This document shows positions 7,901-13,982 of a stretch of 16,025 bases of DNA, piece after piece; within the stretch, counting starts at the first letter, position 1; the number at the start of each line of letters is the position of its first letter. Under the pieces are notes generated by a model. The model was not told the origin of the DNA, did no database searches, and worked only from the letters and a program-made list of their open reading frames with translations. The DNA comes from JAIBBG01 sp043748015 (GTDB lineage: Bacteria; Bacteroidota; Bacteroidia; Flavobacteriales_D; Sanyastnellaceae): positions 1 through 16,025 of the forward strand of contig JAYTOA010000157.1 of NCBI GenBank assembly GCA_043748015.1. The letters are read 5' to 3'. A program made the translations under genes and the position numbers.

Positions 7901-8257
7901 ATTGAGTTGAAGCGTGTTGAGGAGTTTGTCCTGAACTTTAGGAAAATGCTTGCCGATTATTTGTGCAGCTTGTTCGTGCGAAATGATTTTACCCAGACGC
8001 AACATTTTCGAGAGTGGAATGACAAAGAATTTTACGACAACAAAAAGAGCAGAGCCGATGAAAAGCCAGAAGAGAAAAGTTCGCATAGCGATGTTGAATC
8101 TTCCGAAATATTCGAGGGCAATCACGAGAAGATAAGTTCCCAGAATTAACGCCACGCCGTAAATAGCGCCGCGAATCATTTTGTTTTTATAATACTTTCG
8201 GATGAATTGATCCAACTTCCCAATCAGCTGGTCATATTCGCTTTGATATGCACTCAT
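4907..8257 (-). CDS. Large DUF4175-like membrane protein with long charged coiled coil
   Basis: This 1116-residue protein has no assigned biochemical function. Two membrane helices (about residues 30-48 and 60-80) are followed by a conserved-looking cytosolic stretch (ISHEQAAQIIGKHFP, VQDKLLNTLQL, 92-118) and a third helix (about 160-177). A beta-rich, probably extracytoplasmic region covers about 180-495. From about 500 to 760 comes a long Glu/Lys/Gln-rich coiled coil, then more helices, a Gly/Lys/Pro/Ser-rich linker (about 913-973) and a charged helical C-terminus. This layout fits the DUF4175 family of Bacteroidota; the family call is from memory. The ATG at 8257 is preceded on its strand by a purine-rich GGAAGAGG tract. 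It is the first gene of an operon with the RsbW-like protein. A scaffold or envelope-stress role is a guess. Confidence 0.85.
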   Translation of the reverse strand: MSAYQSEYDQLIGKLDQFIRKYYKNKMIRGAIYGVALILGTYLLVIALEYFGRFNIAMRTFLFWLFIGSALFVVVKFFVIPLSKMLRLGKIISHEQAAQIIGKHFPKVQDKLLNTLQLNSLTLSNQDNSLLDASINQKIAELRPVPFSSAIDLRENRKYLRWALPPLAIIIVLLFAAPSILTKPTDRLIRHGQIIAEEAPFTISVTNENLTTPENSDFTVQIELTGIEIPDKVYVSQGSQQYLLEKKSPISFSYTFRNVQKDVDFAFFAGGYYSDQYELLVIPSPRLVDFKIDLKFPGYIHRVNEQISNTGDLVVPQGTHITWDFTTRNTDRLSINYADSLYVMPSGDDACSFSQTAAQSTIYSLTTSNQYIANGDSMSYRIQVVPDVHPMISVEEEKDSASLLQMYFSGNVKDDYGFRRLTFNYRFTFHEDGNKESTLHTIDLPVTKENITDAFFHSWDLRPLNIRPGDKISYFFEVWDNDGFNGSKSSTTGIREYNVPTEAELQEKLDQQNENIKDKLEKSIKDAKDLEKQLEEMRRQLLEKNEMNWQDKKKLEEMMKRQAELQKQVEEIQRENINKNQRENEFNQPNEKLKEKQKQLEDLMEQVMTPELQKLMEEMRKMMEELNKDEIQKELDKMDLTNEDLEKELDRALEQFKQLEWEQKMEKAIDKLEALSQEQEKLSEESEKKDAKSDELKEQQEKLNEKFDELKKEMDEADKLNQELENPNPMPDTESQEKEIQEEQEKSSDDLSKNKKSSASKSQKSAAQKMKKMAESMSLAMEAGEEEQQEENMESLRALLENIITLSFDQESLMSKFTTIDQKDPNYKKLGHAQRKLKDDAKMVEDSLFALSKRVPQVSAAVNHEINLVNENMGKALDGVPDRKTAEITISQQYVMTSFNNLALMLDEALKQMQQQSANSKPGKGSCNKPGGSGSKPKPSAGELKKMQDGLSKQLEEMKKQGKNKGENKGQGQENSQKLAEMAAKQAAIRKAVEEKAADLNQDGSGNGNELKEISKQMEELQRDIVNNQINEETMRRQKDIEIRLLKAEEAERTREKDNERKSNESRENPTSNPMKYADYMKRKEQETELLKTVPPSLKPYYKEKVNSYFNKLGAQ

Positions 8258-8347
8258 TTTTTTTTCCTCTTCCTTTGTCTTGCTTGCTGTACGCCCATGT
8301 CGCTGAAAAGTTCAACATGAAAGCGAGTCCCAACGACACATTCGCTT

Positions 8348-8355
8348 CAAAAGTA
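8348..8355 (-). promoter_or_regulatory. Candidate Bacteroidota-type -7 box for the DUF4175 operon
   Basis: The minus-strand octamer TACTTTTG fully matches TAnnTTTG, about 90 bases upstream of the ATG at 8257, inside the 195-base gap between this gene and the dioxygenase. No clear -33 TTTG element is placed correctly. The rest of this gap shows no other feature I can support, and no strong terminator for the dioxygenase gene. Confidence 0.27.
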
Positions 8356-8452
8356 TGCAACATGAATTTGTGAATAGTATTTAGCCCGAATTGTTTAAGA
8401 AAATTAACGACGTCCAAGTTGTTTACTCTATCATTTTCTCAAGTCAGTGTGA

Positions 8453-9394
8453 TCAGAAACGCCTGATTAAAGCAGGCCTCTGAGTAATCTCGTGGTAACA
8501 GATCACATCCTTTGCGAAATAGTGAAATACCATGCTCTTGCGCGTTTTGGACTTGTCAACGTGTGGTTCGCCCCCATGAAAAAGATTGGCGTGCCAAATG
8601 AGGAGATCACCTTTTTCTGCCGTAAATGTTTCTTTTTTCAAACCGAGTTCGTGAATTTTTTGCTGCATGAAATCTTCATACTCGGTGTAAGTTTTTTGGC
8701 CTGTCATCAAATATGTCCCTTCATTACCGTAATCCTTGTTGAGATAATAAGGCAATTTGTGGCTGCCCGGATAATAGTGTAGTGGTCCTTGCCCGGCGCC
8801 CACATCCTCCATAGCAACCCACGCCGCAGATAATCCACCAAGTGGATAGGTCGTCATGTGAATGCTGTCGCTATGTGTTCTTTGTTCACTGCCATTGATG
8901 AAGTTGATGCTTTGAAAAAGCACTGCTTCACGGCCCATAAGCAACGAGAGGAGCTCGAGCAAATCTTTGTTTTCACCCATTCCTCTGAGCACTACGGACT
9001 CGTATATCGCGAACATAATTTTGTTGCGGTATTTGAATTTTACCATTCCGGAAGCTAACAATTTATCCAGTTCGCGATTAGCGTTATCAATTGCTTCAGG
9101 GGAAAAAAAATTGCGAAGAATCACATATCCGTTATCATGAAAAGATTGAACGGAAATTTTATTTTCATCTGAAAGCCGGCTAAAGGCAACACAATTTTCA
9201 ATGGCGGTTTTATCCAAAGACAGCGATAATTGTTCACCGGAAAGTCCGGAAAAATCCTTACTTGAAACAGGAGAGAAGTATGATTTTTTTACACGGATTT
9301 TCTTATAACCCGCAACATTGTGTTCGAGCTGCGATTTATGAAAAAAGTTATAGAAAGAGTAGGCGGGTTTGAAGCGGCGTATGAAGTCCAGCAT
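8453..9394 (-). CDS. Phytanoyl-CoA dioxygenase (PhyH) family Fe(II)/2-oxoglutarate oxygenase
   Basis: This is a 313-residue protein. After an N-terminal extension of about 80 residues, the PhyH core starts at FHDNGYVILRNFFSPEAID. The iron triad is His174 and Asp176 (THSDSIH) with a distal His273 in WHANLFHGGEPH. Arg285 is a good candidate for the 2-oxoglutarate carboxylate. The PLHYYPGSHK motif is typical of the family. These enzymes hydroxylate unactivated carbons of lipids, amino acids, ectoine or antibiotics, and the substrate cannot be read from this sequence. There is no signal peptide, so it is probably cytoplasmic. The ATG at 9394 is the natural start. It lies downstream of the T9SS gene on the same strand, 43 bases past the small ORF, and could share its transcript. 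Confidence 0.9.
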   Translation of the reverse strand: MLDFIRRFKPAYSFYNFFHKSQLEHNVAGYKKIRVKKSYFSPVSSKDFSGLSGEQLSLSLDKTAIENCVAFSRLSDENKISVQSFHDNGYVILRNFFSPEAIDNANRELDKLLASGMVKFKYRNKIMFAIYESVVLRGMGENKDLLELLSLLMGREAVLFQSINFINGSEQRTHSDSIHMTTYPLGGLSAAWVAMEDVGAGQGPLHYYPGSHKLPYYLNKDYGNEGTYLMTGQKTYTEYEDFMQQKIHELGLKKETFTAEKGDLLIWHANLFHGGEPHVDKSKTRKSMVFHYFAKDVICYHEITQRPALIRRF

Positions 9395-9437
9395 GGTTTC
9401 TGTCCTAATTTAGTGTCGTTTGAAAATGTCGAATGGT

Positions 9438-9692
9438 TTATTTGAACTCAGCATAATTCCATTGACCGATCATTTGTTCGCGAATGAAGATTCTGGCAGA
9501 CTCATAAACATTTTCCTGAGTGTGATACCACGCTGTTTTGTACATGTTCGTTTCTGCAGCCCATTTGGTGAGTTTCACGATTTCAAGGCCATGAATTCGA
9601 GACTCGGTTATTTCGAGTGAATCGATGTAATCCAGGCTTTCTTGCTTATCGCGATAGCTCGTTCCGTTTCTTTCAATTAGCGCATGTCTCAA
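9438..9692 (-). CDS. Small hypothetical protein (84 aa), overlapping start
   Basis: I do not recognise this protein. The frame opens at a TTG whose last two bases and the next A form the TGA stop of the upstream T9SS gene (TTGA overlap), which would suit translational coupling. No ATG lies early in the frame; the first internal Met is around residue 50. The sequence is of mixed composition, rich in charged and aromatic residues (for example the segment NMYKTAWYHTQENVYESARI), not low-complexity, with no signal peptide or membrane helix. Upstream of the TTG the frame continues open into the T9SS gene, so the true start is uncertain. It may be a small soluble protein, the remnant of a longer gene, or a chance ORF. 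Confidence 0.42.
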   Translation of the reverse strand: MRHALIERNGTSYRDKQESLDYIDSLEITESRIHGLEIVKLTKWAAETNMYKTAWYHTQENVYESARIFIREQMIGQWNYAEFK

Positions 9693-11434
9693 TGCTTCAC
9701 AAATCTTATTCGATTATTATTTACGTCGGCAAAGTAAACACCAGGAGCGAGTTCAGCAACCTGTAAAGTGTAGAAATCACCTTCGCGAATGCTTTTGTAT
9801 TTTCCTATGCACCTACCCATCATGTCATAAATCATAACTGATTGAATCGACAATCCATCAGCGTCTCTAATTTGAATTTTGTCCGTTGCGGGATTCGGAA
9901 ACAATATCAATGAAGCATTATTCTGAAAGTTTTCAATGCTCAGATTGAGCACGTAAACAGAGCTGATTGTCTGGCATCCGTAGGAGGTCGTTGTAGCAAC
10001 TGTGTAATTACCGGAATTTGTGACCGGGAGATAGTATGTCGTTGCACCATCAACCGGCAGACCATTGAACGACCACTGATAGCTTTGAAAATTATCAGGT
10101 ACAAAAAGCTCCATGGCTGGCGCATCATATTGAACGACAATTGGTGGGCAATAAAGAATAGAATTACTGGTGCCACTGCAACCGAATGCATTGGTTACAT
10201 CTGCGGAGAACAGCCCGCCAGAGGTCATCGTGTAAGAGGAATCAAATACATTGCTGATTGGAATTCCGTTGTTGTACCAGGTGAATGTTTCAAGCGTGGG
10301 ATCGGCAAAATAAATGGTGGTGCCATCTTGCAGAAGTGGAGCATTGGGCGAAGGGAAAACTGAAACGGTAATTGAATCTGTAAATTGATTGGCCTCAACT
10401 GAAGTGATATTGATAGTTCCTACAGTCCCATTTCCAACATCAAAAAACGTTGTTCCGGCAACGATGTTGATTGGCGTTGTTCCAAGATCATCATCTGCAG
10501 TTATCAAGTCATCATCAAAAAAATGGAGTGAGTAAGGAGGATTTGTAATTGTGAAATTGACATTGGTCCAGGTAGTTGATGTTGTGTTATCGACAACAAC
10601 GGAAGAGAAGAGTGCATTTCCGGAAGCGTCTTCAATGTTGAAATATGGATCAGCAGATCCGAATATATCATCTACGTCACCCCCCCAGTTATTACTGAGG
10701 TTAGAAACGCTTACGGACGAAATCACGAAATTGGAAATGACCGTTGTAAGTGTAGCGGTGTATTCTCCGGGAGTGTCATAAGTAATTGTAGGAGGAGACG
10801 CTAAAGTGCTTGTAGCCCCATTTCCGAAATTCCAGCTATAGGTTGTTGCTGATGGAGGTGGGGCAACAATTGTTGCAGCATAGTTTACGTCGAGCCCGCC
10901 ACAGTTAGCGATGTTATCATAAGTGAATGAATTGACAACACCAGCAACCGGATTGATGGTCATTTCCGAAACGAAATTTTGCACTTGAGTGATTTCGAAT
11001 CCAAAAGCGCTTACAAGAGCTGTTATAGTGATGACTACAGTGTAGTTTCCCGGCAACAGCGGGACTCCGCAAATTGTTGCGCACCCGTAATTTTCACCGG
11101 CTGATGGATGGAAAGTACTGTCGGGATCATTAAGCGTAAACTCAAGACCATACGGGAGCCCTGATACCGATGAGATGGTAATATCAATGAGCGTCACAAG
11201 TGCCCCACTGGTAGGGTCGGTCAGTGTCGCCGGCATAAAGAAAGTGAGTTGTTCTTCATAGTATGTGCCTGCAGTGCCGTTGGGTTGCACTGCCGGACAA
11301 ACTGAGGGCAAACCATCGGTGCTTATGCAGGTGAGATCTGGTGTGCACGTTGGGCATTGAGCGACGCTGTACAGACTTACAAGAAAAGTGTAAGTGATGA
11401 GGACTAATGTTTTTTGGAAAGTAGAAAAGGCCAT
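9689..11434 (-). CDS. Secreted protein with PKD-like domain and T9SS C-terminal sorting tail
   Basis: This is a 581-residue protein. The frame extends to a TTG at 11440, but the ATG at 11434 is preferred because it opens the signal peptide, with a hydrophobic core at residues 9-22 and likely cleavage SVA|Q before residue 26. The mature start is Cys-rich (QCPTCTPDLTC). An immunoglobulin-like segment follows (about 40-155, ending with LLPGNYTVVITITA), then a PKD-like domain (about 195-235) with TYSWNFGNG and TYDTPGEYTATLTT. Further beta-sandwich regions come next, including FTWYNNGIPI and YQWSFNGLPVDGAT. From about residue 510 the Por_Sec_tail type signal reads LILFPNPATDK, IYDMMGR, LAPGVYFADV and ends in RFVKH. 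The protein is predicted to be exported by Sec, moved across the outer membrane by T9SS, and released or anchored. Its function may be adhesion or matrix. It is transcribed divergently from gmhA. Confidence 0.88.
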   Translation of the reverse strand: MAFSTFQKTLVLITYTFLVSLYSVAQCPTCTPDLTCISTDGLPSVCPAVQPNGTAGTYYEEQLTFFMPATLTDPTSGALVTLIDITISSVSGLPYGLEFTLNDPDSTFHPSAGENYGCATICGVPLLPGNYTVVITITALVSAFGFEITQVQNFVSEMTINPVAGVVNSFTYDNIANCGGLDVNYAATIVAPPPSATTYSWNFGNGATSTLASPPTITYDTPGEYTATLTTVISNFVISSVSVSNLSNNWGGDVDDIFGSADPYFNIEDASGNALFSSVVVDNTTSTTWTNVNFTITNPPYSLHFFDDDLITADDDLGTTPINIVAGTTFFDVGNGTVGTINITSVEANQFTDSITVSVFPSPNAPLLQDGTTIYFADPTLETFTWYNNGIPISNVFDSSYTMTSGGLFSADVTNAFGCSGTSNSILYCPPIVVQYDAPAMELFVPDNFQSYQWSFNGLPVDGATTYYLPVTNSGNYTVATTTSYGCQTISSVYVLNLSIENFQNNASLILFPNPATDKIQIRDADGLSIQSVMIYDMMGRCIGKYKSIREGDFYTLQVAELAPGVYFADVNNNRIRFVKH

Positions 11435-11558
11435 TGGCAAATATTTAGACGAATGTAGTTTTATTCATTCAAGATTCGGGTGTTGCGAATAATTGAATTT
11501 AGCCGGAACAGTCCCTTCAATGTCCTGTAATCAGCTCATCCCATTATACATTCGCGCT

Positions 11559-12125
11559 ATGAATGACATCAAAAAGCATTTTGAAGAGGCCGGTGAATTA
11601 CTGAAAAAAATAATGAGTGATGATCACTTTTTTTCGAGCGTAGAAGCTGCGGGAAAAGTGATGTCTGAAAGTCTTCGCAAGGAGGGAAAAATTATCTCGT
11701 GCGGCAATGGTGGAAGCATGTGTGATGCGATGCATTTTGCAGAGGAACTAACCGGAAGATATCGTGGCGACCGACCTTCTGTGGCGGCCATAAGCATCAG
11801 TGATCCATCTCACATCACGTGCGTGGGAAACGATTATGGATTCGATTTTATCTTCTCAAGATTTGTAGAAGGTGTAGGTAAAAGTGGTGATGTATTGTTA
11901 GGAATTTCAACCAGTGGAAATTCAGCGAATATTATCCAGGCTGTTGGGTCAGCAAAGGCCAAAGGCATGAAGGTGATTTGCCTTACGGGTAAAGACGGTG
12001 GCCAACTTGCGTCACTTTGTGATGTTGAAATTCGTGTTCCTTGGATGCAATACGCCGATAGAATTCAAGAGGTGCATATCAAAGTCATTCATTCATTGAT
12101 AGACTATATTGAGAAAAGCGTTTAG
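11559..12125 (+). CDS. gmhA: Phosphoheptose isomerase (sedoheptulose 7-phosphate isomerase)
   Basis: This 188-residue SIS-domain protein converts sedoheptulose 7-phosphate to D-glycero-D-manno-heptose 7-phosphate, the first step of LPS-core heptose synthesis, in the cytoplasm. The phosphosugar motifs SCGNGGS (47-53) and GISTSGNSAN are present. HFAEELTGRYR (59-69) holds His59 and Glu63, equivalent by my alignment to E. coli His61 and Glu65, and QEVHIKVIHSLI holds the C-terminal catalytic His region. The match to enterobacterial GmhA is close over nearly the whole length. The frame opens earlier at a TTG (11493), but the ATG at 11559 gives the family N-terminus and length (E. coli 192). No hldE or gmhB lies in the window. 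The 124 bases before the ATG form a divergent promoter region, with no clear box visible. Confidence 0.96.
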   Translation: MNDIKKHFEEAGELLKKIMSDDHFFSSVEAAGKVMSESLRKEGKIISCGNGGSMCDAMHFAEELTGRYRGDRPSVAAISISDPSHITCVGNDYGFDFIFSRFVEGVGKSGDVLLGISTSGNSANIIQAVGSAKAKGMKVICLTGKDGGQLASLCDVEIRVPWMQYADRIQEVHIKVIHSLIDYIEKSV

Positions 12126-12317
12126 TTTTTTTCAAGAGGGATTCTGAGCGGGTAGAAATTCGCGATTATCGTCGCGTATTTTCGAAAAACAAACAACAGT
12201 TTATACTGAAAAGCGCGCTAGAAGTAAGGCATATTTTATGCGTTTACGGCATACGGCAGGCATAATTTGAGAGTATAATTTCGTGGCAGAAAAGTAGAGA
12301 AGCCTTATCCATTTCAG

Positions 12318-12340
12318 TGCTGTATTTTGATAGTACAGCA
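12318..12340 (+). promoter_or_regulatory. Inverted repeat in the comM leader (possible operator or hairpin)
   Basis: Perfect 7-base arms TGCTGTA and TACAGCA flank a nine-base spacer, 45 bases upstream of the comM ATG. The 260-base gap from 12126 to 12385 otherwise holds only a weak GC hairpin (12161-12176, CGCGAT / GTCGCG, followed by TATTTTC) that may terminate gmhA. No gene is supported there, and the regulatory role is speculative. Confidence 0.28.
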
Positions 12341-12385
12341 GGCGATAGGAGTGGGCGATTTGTCATCAAACTATATCGATTAACC

Positions 12386-13924
12386 ATGCTTATCAAAACA
12401 TTCGGCAGCGCAGTTTTCGGAGTGAATGCCGCCACCATCACCATTGAAGTTAACGTAGACAAGGGCGCGCAGATTTCCATCGTCGGATTACCTGATTCAG
12501 CGATCAAAGAATCGCAACAGCGCATCAAAGCTGCATTGACAAATTGTGGTTACACATTGCTTGTACGCAATGTCACGATCAACATGGCGCCGGCAGATGT
12601 CCGCAAAGAAGGATCAGCTTATGATCTTCCATTGGCGATTGGAATTCTAGCTGCAACCGATCAGTTGAAGTCAGAACAATTGGAGAAATACATCATTATG
12701 GGTGAGCTATCGCTCGATGGTGGAATACGTCCAATCAAAGGGGTGTTGCCCATAGCAATACAAGCGAAGAAGGAAGGTTTTGTTGGAATGATTATTCCTC
12801 TTTCCAATGCGCGCGAAGCTGGCATTGTGAGTGGTGTGAATGTTTATGGTGTGGAAACATTACAACAAGTGGTTGGGTTTTTTGAAGACCCAACAAGTTT
12901 GACGAAAACAGAGGTGAATACGCGCGAAGAATTCAGTAATAAGCTCGAACATTTTTCGGTTGATTTTTCCGATGTAAAGGGACAAGAAAACATCAAGCGC
13001 GCATTTGAAATTGCGGCAGCAGGTGGTCACAATGTTATTTTGATCGGCCCGCCGGGAGCGGGAAAGACGATGTTGGCGAAAAGACTATCTACAATATTAC
13101 CCCCATTGAATTTGCAAGAAGCATTGGAGACAACAAAGATTCACAGTGTTGCCGGAAAATTGCGAAAGGAGGAAGCATTGATTAGCATGCGACCATTTCG
13201 TGCGCCGCATCATACCATCAGCGACGTTGCGCTTGTGGGTGGTGGAAGCTATCCGCAACCCGGAGAAATTTCACTGGCGCACCATGGTGTGTTGTTTCTC
13301 GATGAATTACCGGAGTTCAAGAGAACCGTTCTTGAGGTAATGCGACAACCACTTGAAGATCGCTTCATCACCATTTCGCGCAGCAAATTTTCGATTGAAT
13401 ACCCCGCAAGTTTTATGTTGGTGGCGAGTATGAACCCATGCCCATGCGGCTACTTCAATCACCCCGAAAAAGATTGCGTGTGTGGACCGGGCATTGTTCA
13501 GCGATATCTCAACAAGGTGAGCGGACCGTTGTTAGATCGTATTGACATACACATTGAAGTGACGCCTGTGTCCTACGACAAGCTTAGTGAAAAACGGCTG
13601 GGAGAGGCGAGTGCGCCCATCAGAGAACGCGTAATCACTGCGCGGAAATTACAAGAGCAGCGTTACGCCGGAAAGAAGTTGATACATTGCAATGCACAAA
13701 TGGACAGCAAGATTCTCAAGGAAACTTGTGAGATAGATGAAGCGGGAAATCAACTATTGCGATCCGCTATGGACAGATTGAAATTATCGGCACGCGCCTA
13801 TGATCGCATTCTAAAAGTCGCAAGAACAATTGCAGATCTCGATCTCAGTGATCGCATTCGCACAGAACATTTAGCGGAGGCGATTCAGTATAGAAGTTTA
13901 GATAGAGAGAACTGGGCAGGGTGA
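12386..13924 (+). CDS. comM: ComM / YifB family AAA+ Mg-chelatase-like ATPase
   Basis: This is a 512-residue protein, the usual length. The frame is open from 12317, but the ATG at 12386 gives the conserved start MLIKTFGSAVFGV. Domains in order are an N-terminal ChlI-like Lon-protease-like fold (SIVGLPDSAIKES, RITVNMAPAD-like NVTINMAPADVRKEGSAYDLPLA), then a AAA+ core with Walker A GPPGAGKT (221-228) and Walker B LFLDELPE (303-310). A four-Cys cluster CPCG..CVCG (352, 354, 364, 366) and a C-terminal helical Mg_chelatase_C domain follow. Characterised ComM is a hexameric helicase that promotes branch migration during natural transformation and recombination of imported DNA. Many non-competent bacteria also carry it, so competence here is not implied. 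It stands alone downstream of gmhA and ends before a strong terminator. Confidence 0.95.
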   Translation: MLIKTFGSAVFGVNAATITIEVNVDKGAQISIVGLPDSAIKESQQRIKAALTNCGYTLLVRNVTINMAPADVRKEGSAYDLPLAIGILAATDQLKSEQLEKYIIMGELSLDGGIRPIKGVLPIAIQAKKEGFVGMIIPLSNAREAGIVSGVNVYGVETLQQVVGFFEDPTSLTKTEVNTREEFSNKLEHFSVDFSDVKGQENIKRAFEIAAAGGHNVILIGPPGAGKTMLAKRLSTILPPLNLQEALETTKIHSVAGKLRKEEALISMRPFRAPHHTISDVALVGGGSYPQPGEISLAHHGVLFLDELPEFKRTVLEVMRQPLEDRFITISRSKFSIEYPASFMLVASMNPCPCGYFNHPEKDCVCGPGIVQRYLNKVSGPLLDRIDIHIEVTPVSYDKLSEKRLGEASAPIRERVITARKLQEQRYAGKKLIHCNAQMDSKILKETCEIDEAGNQLLRSAMDRLKLSARAYDRILKVARTIADLDLSDRIRTEHLAEAIQYRSLDRENWAG

Positions 13925-13934
13925 AAGAATATAA

Positions 13935-13963
13935 AAAAGGCCGCTCAACTGGAGCGGCCTTTT
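13935..13963. terminator. Bidirectional intrinsic terminator between convergent genes
   Basis: A perfect 12-bp stem AAAAGGCCGCTC / GAGCGGCCTTTT encloses a five-base loop (AACTG). It begins 10 bases after the comM stop and ends 19 bases before the stop of the convergent repeat-protein gene. The T run on one strand and the A run at the other end let it serve both transcripts. Confidence 0.92.
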
Positions 13964-13982
13964 GAATAATTAGGGTCAATTA

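Noticed and set aside
8232..8417. Minus-strand ORF of 61 residues upstream of the DUF4175-like gene
   Set aside because: It overlaps the start of the real gene by 26 bases, has no recognisable domain and covers the region where the promoter should lie.
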